A DNA stretch of 64,000 bases from Cytospora piceicola (GCA_023375675.1 JALQBC010000007.1:1302001-1366000); one strand, 5' to 3'; positions 11,186 to 23,455 are shown, numbered from the stretch's first letter. Translations and numbers: made by a program. The notes: generated from the letters alone by a model not told the origin.

Positions 11186-12207
11186 ATGACCACAGAGACA
11201 TGCCCTCAGAATATGGGCGGTGGCAGTGGCCACTCCGCCTCGCCTCTCTTCACCAGACTCCCTGCCGAGATCCGTCTCAGTATCTACCGCGAGACCTTCG
11301 TTGGTTCAGTTACAACACTGTGTGTGTTACCTTTCTCTCGTGAGGATCGCAGAAATTGGGAGTCTCCCTACTTTATAAATCTCATTGTCCCCGTTGAGCC
11401 CACCGGCATGCCATCGTCGTACGCTCACAATGCACAGTACGTGGAGGGGGTATTCGATGCCTATCGGCAAGGTGGCACATGGGACACTTCTTGCTCCCAT
11501 CACCAGCTCCTTCTCACCTGCCGCCAGATCTATGATGAGGCCATGCATCTGTATTGGTCTGAGACCCTGGTCTGCAATGGAGAGGACCACTGGTACTATT
11601 TCAACCGCAAATACTTTGTCAAACGTGTGCCAGACATCGCGAAGAAGTATGTCAGGCGTATCTATGGAATCCGATTTGAAGGAGGCAGCAACGAGATTCA
11701 CATGCCATTTGCAGAGTTCCTAAGTCACTTCCCCCGACTGGAAGTGTGCCGCATGCATGACTGGATACTCAGAATACCGTCTCCTAGCCCCCGACGTATC
11801 GAGCCTTACGATCCTATCTGGGGTCAGCGGTGTCTGGACTACGCCGGTTGGTACGGGTTTCCTGAAAATCTGTGGAAGGAGCTTGTAGTTCCCTCTCACA
11901 AGGCTGTGGTTGTGCAGAAATGGATCTACCGTCTAGACCGCGATAACCTTGTCGCCAGAAATGAGAAGGTATGTGCTCACAACTATTTCCTGGATACGGA
12001 ACTTTCATCAGCTGGAAGAACTTTTCATTCAATTAACCACATTTACTGCAGACATGCTTCATCAACTACTCGACTAAAAAGAGTTACAACATTCAGAATA
12101 CGTCCTGGGTGATCGTCGATGATGAGGAGTGCTTCCAGCGGATCATGGAGAAGGACCCTGTCGATAAAGACAACCAACATGGCAATGGTGAGGGTGAAGG
12201 GGATTAG
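11186..12207 (+). CDS. LPAEIR (F-box-like/DUF7730-type) protein
   Basis: Exons 11186-11968 and 12052-12207, 312 aa. The 83-bp intron (GTATGT..TACTGCAG) is needed: without it the frame ends after an unrelated tail; with it the protein continues EKTCFINYSTKKSYN and ends in an acidic tail. The motif SPLFTRLPAEIRLSIYRETF at residues ~20-39 matches the entry motif of the 5680-6960 gene. Further family-like features: LLTCRQIYDEAMHLYWSETL, a short Cys/Tyr-rich helix seen in fungal F-box-like/2EXR/DUF7730 proteins. No signal peptide or membrane segment. Function unknown. The two family members are ~4 kb apart on the same strand but diverged, so recent tandem duplication is unlikely. Confidence 0.82.
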
Positions 12208-12870
12208 AAGCAGTGCTCAGCTCCAACATTTCAAGGCAGCACCTGGGTAGACTAGTCGAGGTCGAGTCACAGGAGTGAAATGTAGGCGACCGCGCCATTC
12301 AACTTGGGGCATACGGAGTACAGTCCACTGATGGGTGATTTCGGAAGGGCCAGCTCTTACACTAAACACTTCGACAATGCACAGTATGGGCAAGCCATCG
12401 GCCCGCGTTGTGGGATATTTGTTGGGCAGAAGGGTCCGAATGATGACAAACATAGGCTGTTCCATATGACAGGTTTTGTGAATGAAGAAGTACACCACCA
12501 TCATCCAACCTATGCCTTCCCAGAGTCATATAGTGAGTTCAAAACATCGTGACAAAGATTTGGAGATCCATAATTCGAAACGGAATGTATCCCCACATCT
12601 GCGCCAGACCTGACTGACCCAAGGCGAACGGCCTCGGACCTTGATACCCACTTCCACACCGGAACAATTCCAGAGACAACCTCTCTCTGGCAAGGTAAAA
12701 CCATGATAAAGCACTCTGGCTGGTAAATCAGACTGCCACAAGCCACGGCGCCCGGAGGCTTTCTTCAATCTGACATATACGGTCTGGCAAGCAAGCAAAG
12801 CACTGCACAACCAAGACCAAGCAATTGTCCTGGAATGTTGTCCGTTGGGTACCAGCAGCCCGGGAAACTC
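12208..12870. other. Intergenic region between convergent genes
   Basis: No gene supported. Lies between the 3' ends of the LPAEIR gene (plus) and the dioxygenase gene (minus); presumably 3' untranslated sequence of both. Confidence 0.55.
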
Positions 12871-14099
12871 TCAAGTCAGAAACGTAGGCGGCAAGTCAGG
12901 TCCTATATCGTGTCAGCTCAACAACCTGCACTAGACAACGGGGCAGATACCCATCAAGAGTTGTACTTACCCCAAACATGCAAACTATCCGGAGACCCCT
13001 TGGAACGCTGCGTTGGATAGCTATTGTTTAGCAGATCCCCGTCGACGTAATGCTCCAATATGAACCGGCTAGGATCAAACCAATAATCAAAGATCTGGGA
13101 CCCCATGATGTGACGCCCTACGCCCCAGCAGTTCTCATACCCCTTGTGCCGCAGCCAATCGTGACCGAGGACCTGGGAGTCGAAGTCGTGCGTCTCAAAG
13201 GACGAGTGGTGGACGTGACATTTCGGGCCCTCGAAGAAGAAGAAAGTGTGGTGGTCGACCCTCTCATCGCCTCGGTCGAGGCGGAAGAAGACTGTTGTGT
13301 CTTCACCTGCGTCGTTATGAACGAGCTGATTAGGGGCGTTACTTGTTAGCATGTTCCGGGGAGGGGGTGTGGCCAAGATATTGGAAGGAGAGGGTGCACA
13401 TACTTCGCTGGAGAAGAAGTTGAAGTACTTTGAATAGAACTCGTAGGTTTTCTTGAAATTCGTCACGCACATGCCGAAATGTCCTAGCTTATGCACCGGC
13501 GTAGGGCGCTTTTGGAACCGTTGGAACTCGTTGACATGGCGGGTTTGCTTCTCAGGCTGTTTGTGGTGTCTGAATTAGTTTACAGTGCCCCTTCTTTGCG
13601 TCGAGGAAGTGCCCAAGCTAGCATATGCAACCAGATATCAAACATTGGCTACACTCACAAAATTGGGCTTCACCTCCGGGAACTGGGGATCCAAGGGCTC
13701 CGCCAGCTCTTGCCCATACACCAGATGCATTGGAAACCCATCAACGGGGTCGTACAGCGTAACACATTTCCCGCCGCCAGGTGCGTCCGTGAGCTCGTAC
13801 ACATCCGTGGCCTTCGCCTCCTTGGGCAGGATCCTGGTTGCGCGCTCAAGCTCCTCCGGGCTGTCGACCGCGAAGGCGGCCCCGCCGAACTCCGTCTCTG
13901 TGGAAGCCTCGACACAGAGGACGAAGGGATCCTGGCCGTAGCCACGGTAGTAGGTCTTGGGCCCGACACGTTTGACCTCGAAGAAGCCGAAGTCGTTCAT
14001 GAAGAGGCGAGCTGCGTCGATGGCGTCGGGCTTGTACTTGTAGTAGACATGGGAGATGTGGTGAAGATGGATCTTCTCCAGGGCGTTGTTACTGGCCAT
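12871..14099 (-). CDS. Extradiol ring-cleavage dioxygenase (vicinal oxygen chelate family)
   Basis: Four exons (minus order): 14099-13659, 13556-13404, 13325-12971, 12902-12871; 326 aa. Introns of 102, 78 and 68 bp all have GT..AG ends; the last tiny exon (32 nt) supplies the family C-terminus GPDLPPTFLT after LHVWG. The enzyme should cleave a catechol-type ring with Fe(II)/Mn(II) in the cytosol (catechol 2,3-dioxygenase/glyoxalase superfamily). Two VOC modules: residues ~8-140 beginning IHLHHISHVYY, and ~165-315 beginning VHKLGHFGM. Likely metal ligands are the His of VHKLGHFG, the His of CHVHHSSFE and the Glu of FILEHYVDGD. Size matches two-domain extradiol enzymes (~300-330 aa). Substrate unknown; no other aromatic-catabolism gene adjoins it. 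Confidence 0.9.
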
Positions 14100-15082
14100 C
14101 TTGTTTGGGTAATAGTCTGCTAGTGTTGCTGTTGTTCGAGAGAGTTACAAGTGTCGTGTCTTTCAAGGCTGTCTTGTCTTGTCAGTCACAATTGAGCCGA
14201 GGGGACAAGGTGCTGAACTTGCTGAAATATAAGACTGGTTTGTGATATACCCCGTACATAAATCCGTATTCCCGCTGCAAGATGTCAGAGTACCACCACG
14301 ACGGTAACACCGAGGCCTCGAAATGGCCATCGGTACCTATAAGTGAGCTGCGGCCACGCTCTCATCCCCCCTACGCCGCTCCCGCCTTGAATATGATTAG
14401 CCATTGCTCCCGAGCTGTCAACATTGGCGTTCGCGGGGTACATAATACTGTGGGGAAGCTTGGGAATCCCCATGATCACGGTTCATATGAGGGCATTGCT
14501 CATCTGACGGTGAGGCGGGGTGCAAGTGAGGCGTCGACGGCAATTGTGCCAACATGCGGGCCACGTAATGCTGGGAAAAGAATTCAACCGACGTGGTACA
14601 AACGTGTGGTCTGCCAACTGCAAGGCAAGTATGGACAAATCAAAACATGTGTTTGGTGAGGGTTGGTTGGTTGGTCCGAGGGTACGGGTTCCGTGTAAGT
14701 CGTAGCTTCGGGATGCTATACATTGAATCCGAATTCGATACGGATTTGTATGGAGGCGTTGAAAAGGGGCTAGGGTTAGGGCCGTGTCAAAGGCTTATAC
14801 ATACCCTCCCCGTCTTGGGGGAAAGGGGGGGGGGGCATATGTTAATCGATAAGCGATAACCAAAGAAGAGCCGAGCACAAACATCGTCATCGTCAACATC
14901 ATAATCCGTCCTCAACGCCACACCACATCCAGATCGCAACTCCAAACCCACCTCCAAACCAAGCTCCAACCTCGATCAAAATTACGGTTTGGAAATCCTT
15001 TCGCATTGTCCTCCTCTTGGCCATTCTGTTCTTGTTCCCGACCCCCTCCCCACCTCCAGCGGCCTCGCCCTCAACCGCGACA
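14100..15082. other. Shared upstream region of divergent dioxygenase and phosphatase genes
   Basis: No gene supported. Divergent promoter space. Contains a short AGGGTTAGGG stretch near 14770-14780 resembling telomere repeat, a run of 11 or more G at about 14825-14836, and GATAAG near 14850. None is strong enough to call alone. Confidence 0.5.
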
Positions 15083-15778
15083 ATGGTTAAGAAACTCGCC
15101 AAGTCCTCGAGCTTCTCCACCATCGCATCGACCACATCGACCTCCTCGTCCCAATTCCCACCCTACCTCCCACGAATCTTCACCGATGGCGCGCCCCTGC
15201 CCAAGCTCATAGTCTTCGACCTCGACTACACCCTCTGGCCCTTCTGGGTAGACACCCACGTCAACGGCAGCATCAAGACCGCGCCGGGCAGCAACAACAC
15301 CGCATGCGTCGACAGGGTCGGCGAGAGATACTCCTTCTACAGGGACGTCCCCTCCATCCTCTACATGCTGCCCCGCCTGGGCATCAAGGTCAGCGTCGCG
15401 AGCAGGACGCAGGCCCCCGACCTGGCGCGGGACATGCTGAAGCTGCTATACATACACCCGCCGGCGGCGCAGCAGGACGGCGACAGGAAGAAGCCAGAGA
15501 AGAGCCGCAGGGCGCTGGACTTCTTCGACGGCGGCCTGGAGATCTACCCGAGTAGCAAGCTGCGGCATATGGAGGCGCTGCACAAGAAGACCGGTATACC
15601 GTATGAGGAGTTCTTGTTCTTTGACGATGAGAGCCGCAACCGTGATACCGAGAGCCTGGGCGTGACCATGTGTCTGATCAGGGACGGGACGACGTGGGGC
15701 GAATTGGAAAAGGGCGTGAGGGAGTGGCGCCGGCGGAGAGGGCATACCACGCCGAGGGACGGGCAGGGTGACGAGTGA
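15083..15778 (+). CDS. Magnesium-dependent phosphatase-1 (MDP-1) type HAD phosphatase
   Basis: Intronless, 231 aa from the ATG at 15083 (an in-frame extension upstream has no ATG). HAD motifs are all present: motif I FDLDYTLWPFWVD with the nucleophile and acid/base Asp at residues ~46 and 48, motif II VASRT (~107-111), motif III Lys in YPSSKLRHM (~167), motif IV FFDDESRN (~185). LWPFWVD after motif I and the SRT of motif II are typical of MDP-1/acid phosphatase PF12689-like proteins, which dephosphorylate protein tyrosine or glycated-protein substrates in vitro. The ~40 N-terminal residues are Ser/Thr-rich and not conserved in the family; a mitochondrial targeting role is possible but unproven. 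The C-terminal tail is Arg-rich. Confidence 0.9.
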   Translation: MVKKLAKSSSFSTIASTTSTSSSQFPPYLPRIFTDGAPLPKLIVFDLDYTLWPFWVDTHVNGSIKTAPGSNNTACVDRVGERYSFYRDVPSILYMLPRLGIKVSVASRTQAPDLARDMLKLLYIHPPAAQQDGDRKKPEKSRRALDFFDGGLEIYPSSKLRHMEALHKKTGIPYEEFLFFDDESRNRDTESLGVTMCLIRDGTTWGELEKGVREWRRRRGHTTPRDGQGDE

Positions 15779-16483
15779 AAACTGTGAGGATAATGATGAA
15801 AGGGAGAATCATGAGTGCGACGACGGTGGCCCGCAAATGGTTGACGGATGACTGCTTTATTCCAGGCGAGCGATTCTTGGAAGAGGGAGCGGCGCCGATG
15901 GCTTGCTCAACTGGCAGGTCGCTGCAACTCGGCTACCACGCAATAGCTGGCTGGCCGAGAGCTGCGAATTTCTGGGGTGGCGCAACGGATTGGGATATAC
16001 ACACGGAAGTTGGTCGGACCAGCCAGTACGGGAGCTTTGGCTCGTGACTTGAAAGTCCGTTCGCACTCAGAAAAGGAGACGCAAGGTCGGCCCACCAAGA
16101 GGGAAAGGGACGTCTTTTTAGAACATATACACACATAGACCGATTTCACATGTCGGCGGGGCTGGCCAGGGATATCTGCAACAAACATGTATAGAAAGCG
16201 CGAACAGATATAGAGGGACAACAGTCCAATGCATTAAAGTAAATATACTATTGTTGATATACAAGGTACATGTCTACGCCCAGAGTACTGTCTCGTATCT
16301 CGCCCATATGCCTCCACAATGCATCTTGATATGTGCCAAACGCGCGCCAACAAATCTGGCCTTTATGTCTGACAAACGCAACAAAATTCCCATCCATGTA
16401 TATATATGTATCCAGGTATTGGCTGTTAGTCTCGTAACTCCAGTTTCCATGCTTCCTTGTCTCCTTGCTCGTCATGTCAGGTC
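15779..16483. other. Intergenic region between convergent genes
   Basis: No gene supported. Lies between the 3' ends of the HAD phosphatase (plus) and the Sec14-like gene (minus). Confidence 0.55.
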
Positions 16484-18101
16484 TCATGCAGCGGTCGTTG
16501 GCTTGCCGTTCGGGATTGCTTCTGATCCCTCCACCTTTTCTGAAATGACCTTCTGATCCTCATCTTTCAGGGTCAGGTTCTGCAGTGCCTCCGTCTCCGT
16601 GGCGAGTGGTGATCCAAGAGGTGTTTTGAACTCCTCCGCTTCTGTGCCTGGGCTCGTTGGGTCTGTGGCAGTGGTCTCGGGCACTCCCAGTGTTCCGTTG
16701 GTCGCAGCGGGTACCTCGTCATCGTCGTCCTCGTCGGCGAACGCAACCGGGATCGTGCAGACCCTCACGTTTCTGTCCTTCTTGTCCACGCTTCCTACAG
16801 CAACACACTCCATCCTCTTTCCGTCGTCGATCTTCTTCCAGTAGACAGGGCCCGTGGGGAACGCTGTGAAACCGTTCTCCCAAGTCGCAAGGTCCTGGAT
16901 CTTAGGATCCAGCGTGGGCATGTCGCCCCAGGTGAAATCCAGGCTGCCGCCGTATTGTTTGGGGATGTTCTCGAGGGTGATGAAGGTTTTGAGGGTGGGG
17001 AGGACTTCGGCGTGGGAAAGGATGAAGATCTTGGAGACGGTGACGGGGTCGAACCACCGCTTGACCCATCCCCAGACCGTGCTGAAGAATGCGGGGGCAC
17101 CGATGATCTGTGTACAACACAAGCGGGTCAGTCAATCATTCCAACTGCATCTTTAAACTTTGTTTGTACCATCTCTTGTACAACCTCATCGTATCAGGAA
17201 ATCAACCTACAAATATCCTGTCCAGCGTCTCGGGGTAATGCGCCGTGGCCAGCTGCGACGCGGCCTGCATGTGGCTCTTCAGGTTCCAGAACTGGCGCAG
17301 GCTCACGCCGCTCACGTCCACGATGTTGGTCGACAGGGTGATGGGCGTGCGCGCGTGCTCCCGGTCCGTCATCTGCGAGCACAGCGGCTGGGCGAAGCGC
17401 GTCAGGTTCTCGTACAGCGCGAAGAGGCGGACGAGCCCCTTGGCGGGCACGGCCGAGGCGGGGGGCGAGGTTTTGGAGTAGGTCTTGTCGGCGGACTTCT
17501 CGTAGGCCGAGATGGTTTTGGAGTCTAGGTGGCGGATCTCGAAGACGTAGACTGGGATGCCTCTGTTGTTGACTGGGGGTTAGCGGCGGCTTTCCTTGCT
17601 ATTCTTTGGCATCGCGGTAGTCATGGCTATGGTTGTGTGGAGGGGGTGCGTGAAAAGGATACCTGAGTATCTATGCATGAGTTTATGTACGTACCTCTTG
17701 TCTCTTCGTCCAGTCCACTGGGGATACAAGCGTCTGCTCTGCTCATAGGCCTCAACATCGATGCTATCGTAGAGGAGATCAAGCTGAAGGGTCGCCCGCC
17801 ACTCCTCGGTATCCTTGAACTGTTTGTAGGCATCCTCGACAACCCATCTCCGGGCGCGCAGGTATCGCAGAAGGGTTGGGTCGTCGTGGGAAGCGGGAGG
17901 GCCAGGCCTGTAGAGGTCGTGTTCCTGAAGAAACACCTTGAACTTCTCGAAGGCGGTCTCCTCGTCGGCAGTGAGGTGGCCCAGGTGACCACAGGGGTAA
18001 CCGTACTCGAGTGCTGCGCGGGACTGCGAGGCGTGTGAGGCGTGGGACGCCCTGGAGATGGTCCTCGTTGCCTTGCCGGCGGTAGCTGCGTCGGGAGACA
18101 T
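16484..18101 (-). CDS. CRAL-TRIO (Sec14-like) lipid-transfer protein
   Basis: Exons (minus order) 18101-17695, 17562-17211, 17107-16484; 460 aa. Introns of 132 and 103 bp (GTACGT and GTAGGT donors, both AG) restore a continuous CRAL-TRIO protein. N-terminal CRAL-TRIO-N helices: LTADEETAFEKFKVFLQEHD, then DDPTLLRYLRARRWVVEDAY, the classic Sec14 entry motif. Lipid-binding lobe: GIPVYVFEIRHLDSKTIS, ITLSTNIVDVSGVSLRQFW, HYPETLDRIFIIGAPAFFSTVWGW (split over three pieces by the intron), and GGSLDFTW. Sec14 proteins move phosphatidylinositol/phosphatidylcholine between membranes and stimulate PI-4-kinases at the Golgi. The C-terminal ~100 residues are acidic and low complexity, absent from yeast Sec14 (304 aa), so this is one of the larger filamentous-fungal paralogues. 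Start chosen at the first ATG (MSPDAATAG). Confidence 0.9.
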
Positions 18102-19540
18102 GCTGGTTCGGGATTCGGGCACTGTGGGCGCGGTGAGACTGGATAGACAAGCGACTGGCTAGAACGCGAATTAGAGTTTCGAACGTTCCGAGGTATCCGG
18201 AATAGACGCAGACGAGGTATAGAAAAGGTAAGGAGGAGACAACGGGACAGAAAGATATATAGCAGCAGAGATCCTTCTTGCAAAGGAAGAAGAGATTAAA
18301 ATTACAAGAAGCCACCGAATACAATCTCAAAGTCAGAGTCAAGCTTGTTGGTGAATTTTCGCAACAAGGATCGTGAGATTAAAGCTGTTGGTACCCAAAT
18401 CGGGCAATACAAGATGTATCTGGTTGGCGCTGGCGGACTGGCGGACTCGGGGCTGAAATGCAGTCCGGCGAGGCGATCCATAGGAGGACCCGCGCCTTTC
18501 CCTTTTCCCCATGCTGACAGCGACGATCTCCTTGGACCTCCTTGTCTTTCTGATTCAGTGATGAGACTGTCTCTCAAGCCCGAACAAAGACATAAGGCAA
18601 AAGCTAGCAGGCTAGCCAACGTGCCAACGCATGGCAGCAAACCGGGGCCCAGGATAAGTTCGAGGTCGATTCCCATTTGCTGCCGTCTCTTCCTGACTTA
18701 TGCATGTAAAGGAGCTAGAGAAGATTTGGGGGAGAAATATTCTCAGTGACGTCAATCTAGACTGCTTGTTATTCATAGATATCCAGGTATACCTTTTTAC
18801 ATCATTCAGTGCTGTGTACCTAGGTACTCAGTATATATGCTATAAGTCTAAACACTGATAATAACGATTGCAATGGTTCGGAGCTTATCATCCGTGCAAA
18901 CGTGGGTGGCTTCTGGTATTCATGGATGCCATACATACCTAGGTAGTGCCTACATACATATACTTACTTAAGTAAGTAACTACCTAGGTACCTAAGTGAT
19001 GTATGTCCATGGGCAATGATCAAGAACTTTGATCAATCGAGACCTACACTAGTTGAGTCCGATCTATCTCGTTGCGAAGATGAGAGAGATCACATCACCC
19101 TGAAGGATTCCTCAGAGCGTGGCGGATCCAGTTGGTAGGAATCAATGGTGGACATTGGTGATGTTGGACCCGGGAGTGGGCGTATCATTTCAAGATATCC
19201 ACTTGTGCTTCATGTGCTTACAGCATCATCCATGGGTAACAACTGAATTACATCCCCTCCCCTCATTCGTGACCAGAATACAAGGGTTCGGGTTAGTGAC
19301 CGTTTATGTATCACCCCCACTTGGTACAAGGGTTCCGTTTAGGGTTCAGGCGGGTGATCTTCAGGGGCCAGCAATTTCATGCCACCCAAGCCAGAACAAC
19401 AGGAGGGCACATATCGGAACACTCTGTGTCTCAACCCTCGTCTTCGGTGTTTTCATCTTCAACCATCGTCTTCATTTCATTCCTCATCACGTCTAATCCT
19501 CCCCACCTACGCTACTACTACTCAATCTTAAACAATAATC
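18102..19540. other. Shared upstream region of divergent genes, palindrome-rich
   Basis: No gene supported. Contains the densest run of the window's recurrent palindromes between about 18815 and 18998: CCTAGGTA, ACTTACTTAAGTAAGT and TACCTAGGTACC. Pyrimidine-rich 5' leader sequence directly precedes 19541. Confidence 0.55.
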
Positions 19541-20119
19541 ATGGCCGACACACGTCTCCGCAGCGCATCCAACGCGCCCAAATACACTCCTCGCACACTG
19601 GACCAGCGCGAGGCCGACGCTAAGCTCAACGAGCCAAAGTACCAACGCGCCCGCGTCGTCAACTCCATCATGACGGCAAAGTACCTCAAGGCCAAGTCCA
19701 TCTTTGACAACTACCACGACTACAGCGTGGACGCCGCGTTTGTGCCTACCACCTCGGGCGCCTCGTGCTGGCGCGAGAGTGCCGACCCCTGGCTGCGGTT
19801 CGGAGAGACGCTGCCGGAGTTTCTAGAGGACTATGCCCGGATCATCATTGAGTCGGGAGGCGAGATCACCGGAGAGGGGCTGCAGAACCTGGCGCTGGCA
19901 TTGGTCAGGGTTGCTAGGGCGGAGTGGGAGGGCGCCGGGCGAGACAAGAAGGCCTTGGATAAGGTCTTTGAGGGGCAGGTTTTGGAGCTGGTCGAGAGGA
20001 TAGCGAAGGCGTTTAACCTTCCAGAGGCCCAGGATGAGGAGGACGAGGTTGAAGAGGAGGAGGAGGAAGAAGAGGAGGAAGCGGGTGCTGGAGAAGAGGT
20101 CACCAATGGTACGGGTTGA
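19541..20119 (+). CDS. Small acidic protein of unknown function
   Basis: Intronless, 192 aa, ATG in an AATCATGGC context. No domain recognised. Residues ~15-45 are basic and helical, the middle (~70-160) is predicted helical with LALALVRVARAEWEGAG, and the C-terminus is a run of Glu (about 20 acidic residues) ending in VTNGTG. No signal peptide, membrane segment or Cys pattern. Good coding periodicity and the absence of alternative frames support it as a real gene. Acidic tails of this kind occur in chromatin- and ribosome-associated proteins, but that is not evidence of function. Confidence 0.75.
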   Translation: MADTRLRSASNAPKYTPRTLDQREADAKLNEPKYQRARVVNSIMTAKYLKAKSIFDNYHDYSVDAAFVPTTSGASCWRESADPWLRFGETLPEFLEDYARIIIESGGEITGEGLQNLALALVRVARAEWEGAGRDKKALDKVFEGQVLELVERIAKAFNLPEAQDEEDEVEEEEEEEEEEAGAGEEVTNGTG

Positions 20120-21058
20120 TGGGGGACGCGCGCAGGGGAATTGATCATGGACCATGGATGAGAGGCATATGATAGCCCAGAGTCGAGGTGGCTGGGCTCT
20201 AGAAGCAGCTAAAGCAGTGGTATACTTACATATACGGGCTGCGGCAGCTTCCGCTCGATTTATAGCCTATACTGGTTCTGGATCTCGTTCAAAATTTAGT
20301 TCGAGATCCACATCGGGATATATGGATCATACCAGACTGGACGGGATGGTGTCGTGTTGAGGAAGGGGGGAGAAGGGAGGTCCCACGGAATACCGACGGA
20401 ATACAAGACTAATATCAGCTGGCTAGAAGTGGACTTCAAAATTGGCCAGGCATAATCATGGCACAAGCTGCAGGTAATTGCACATGAAGAACCAATAGAT
20501 CCCTTATGGTGTACGTATATCTTGATGAACAAGATCACATGTGAAATGCGACTTGGGGTTGGGGCTGGGTCTGGACTTGGGGGGGGGTGGGTTGTGTAGA
20601 AGTACCTTCGTACTATGTTGCAAGGTTGTCGAAGGACTGCGATGCCTGCCCCACACGTGTGGTTCTAAAATTGGATCGCCATCAAGCTTACTGTAGTATT
20701 TCCTTGAATTTACTGCACACACACCATGATCCTTCGACTCTGCAACTCCCCCGTTACATCGAGCATTCAGCAAGTCAGTAAGGGTCCATTTAGAATCACA
20801 CGCTTTCCATCCACCTCTTGTCAATAGCCAATCAATCAATTTCCTCATCCCGTCCTTTAGAATGAAGACCTCCAACGTGTACGCTCGTCGTGACATTTCA
20901 AGGGTGTATAGCATGTCGCGACACCGTCGCTTCGGAACCTGACCATGACCACGACCCGGTCTCAGTCGCCGTACCAGTCGCCGTACCAGTCCCTGTCGCC
21001 ATCGTGGCAGCGCGGACCCCGCCAAAGGAGCTGCCCGCCACCGATCCGTAGCTTCACC
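20120..21058. other. Intergenic region upstream of membrane-protein gene
   Basis: No gene supported. An in-frame extension of the next gene begins with ATG at 20945, but it is Gln/Ser/Pro-rich and would bury the signal peptide, so it is treated as leader. Confidence 0.5.
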
Positions 21059-22644
21059 ATGGCTTCCTTGTATGCCATCGCGCTGGGCATCCTCGCCTGG
21101 TGTACTGCAGTGGAGGCCACCGACTCCCAGGACGACATCACCTGGATCTTCCCAAAAGGTGGCGAGATGTTCTACTACCTCGACACCGTCAACGTGACAT
21201 ATCAATCTTCATACAGCAACCCATGGATGTACATCTTTTGCTACGAAGATAGTACGGTCAACAGCGTCTTCGAAGGTTCGTTCTGCCCCTTATGTACAAT
21301 TTCGGAGTTCTAAGGCTGGCCCAGCTGACAATGAGTGCTTGTCCAACAGCCCGACGGCAAGAAGCCGACCCCTACGACGCATCCATGCTGATCAGGCTGG
21401 AATTCACCACCGCGACATCTTGTTGGTTCAACTTGCGCGCCAACTCCACAGGCAACGCTGGCTCCAATAGTAACCAGTGGGCGCTAGCCGACGTTGAACG
21501 ATCGGGCGGGCCTATAACGACCGGCGCTGCCAGCGCAGCATCCACGGCAACAGCCACATCGGCGGCATCAACGGTCGATGCAACAGCCACGGCCACGAGA
21601 AACTCGGCTTCTGCGTCAACTTCGACGGCGAACAACAACAGCAGCGGTGATGGTCTCACCCAGGGCGCAAAAATAGGCGTAGGCGTCGGAGTCGGGCTAG
21701 GGACCTCCATCTTGTGTTCCGGACTATTCTGGTGGTATCATCGGTATCTCAAGCAAAAAGAACATGAGAAGGAGGTTTACAGGAAAGTCATGGGCGGAAA
21801 CGATGGTGGTGCAGGGTCTCCTGGCTCAGATGCCTCCCCGGAACATCCTGTCGACCGCGTGAACGAATGGCGATACCAGACACAACATCCCGTGGCGGCA
21901 GTAGCTGGATCCTCCTACTCTATGGCATCCGTTCATAGCAACGACTGGCACGCCGGCGACGCAGGCTCACCCTTCCAATATTACGATCCGACCTCCGACG
22001 GGCACCCAGGGAAACCCAGCGTGGCGGGAACGACAATTACGCTTCCACCCAGCGTGCCTGCACCAACAGCAGTGGTCCACGACTTACAACCCTCTCATGT
22101 CAACATCCCCCCTGCTCCAGTTCCCGACTCAGCCGCTGTCCAAGAGGCCACAGCCACCGGTTATAGAGACCTTGAAGCCGGACATGCTGCGGCCTCCTCC
22201 AATGCGACCCAGCCAAGTGTGCCTGCTATCAACTACGGACCAACAGGACGTCTGGATGCCGGCACAGGTGCCGACTTCTCGTTACTGCCGGACTACCAGT
22301 CTCCGATCAATGGAAGGCCAAACAATTCTTTCCCAATTGACGAGATATATGAAGCAAGAACGCCATCGACGCCGCCGCCGCCACACTCTGCGCACACAAG
22401 GACGACCCGACCGTCGATGCCCAGCGTGGCAGGCTCTTCAACCGCGGCGCCAAGTGTCTCTCCGAGCGAGCTGCCGACGGAGCAGACGCACCGCGGATAT
22501 GGACCCGATGCAGAACTGCCTGGCGACTTGCAGCAGCCCATGCTGAGGCATCAGCGGTCAAATATGCATGATGCAGAGCAAAAGTTTCTGGTGGCGGATG
22601 TCATGCCGTTCAGACAGGCAGGGGGGCCTTCTTCGGAGACTTGA
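21059..22644 (+). CDS. Secreted-entry single-pass membrane protein, unknown function
   Basis: Exons 21059-21275 and 21350-22644; 503 aa; 74-bp intron with donor GTTCGT and acceptor CCAACAG. The start at 21059 (ACCATGGC) gives a clear signal peptide, MASLYAIALGILAWCTAVEA, cut before TDSQDD. An outer domain of ~100 residues (WIFPKGGEMFYYLDTVNVTY, two or more Cys) is followed by a Ser/Thr/Ala stalk, a transmembrane helix at ~205-228 (IGVGVGVGLGTSILCSGLFW) and a ~275-residue disordered cytosolic tail. This layout is shared by many fungal surface or wall-sensor-like proteins, but no WSC or Mid2 motif is visible. Type I topology is inferred. Function unknown. Confidence 0.82.
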
Positions 22645-23455
22645 AATGCATGGAGGGATATTTCAGGCCACAACTTCGTGGGGAAATATAGACCCGTTGA
22701 TGGTGGCATCTTTGACGAGCCGTGCTATCTGGCTGTTATTTGGGGATGCAGATTAGGCGTGTCACAGGCCGTCCCTTTCGAGCAGGAGCCAACGGCCAAG
22801 ATGCCATTCTGGCAACGAGAATGGGATCTATGAATGGGAAGATTGAAGTATCCCGTGACGGATCTGATAACATCCCCTTTCCCCTCCAGGGATGACTGCC
22901 AGGGCACATCCGCCACACCCATCCGACGGCATACCCGGAGTTGGCAGTTACCTAGCCCAGATGCAGGAGTCGGCCGCGGGGATGTCGGGAAGGCTGAATC
23001 ACCCCCGCCGAACCCAACATGGTGGACGGGTATCACGGCGTACATCATCCTAGATCTTGCCGAGACGCCATCGTCCCGATATGAGGAGAGCTACTTTGGA
23101 GTATTACATATGGAACCAGCTTGAAATTTTGGTTTGCAGTAAATAGCATTAGAGCGTCATGGACGTTAGATACCCATGTCATGTGCATCTGGCATGTTGA
23201 GATACCACAGTAGAAAAATAATTTTATGGGCGAGGTTTGACTAAATTTCCTGCTACTGTCGTCCCGAGCACGACGCATCTGTCCTACCTTGTGCAAGTCT
23301 CGAACCTGTGTCTTGGAGTTGGGCTAATGCATGTAGCAACCCCCCTGGTCAATCACATTGCATGTTGAACTCTTGCTGCACGTGTGGCGTACCTCCAAGT
23401 CTCCGCAACAGCTCAAGCTTCACCCCGTCCTTGTCAAGATTTCACCCAACATCAG
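22645..23455. other. Intergenic region upstream of epimerase gene
   Basis: No gene supported on either strand. Confidence 0.55.

Noticed and set aside
14765..14785. Telomere-like AGGGTTAGGG
   Set aside because: Fewer than two full repeats and in the middle of core genes; not a telomere or a convincing interstitial array.
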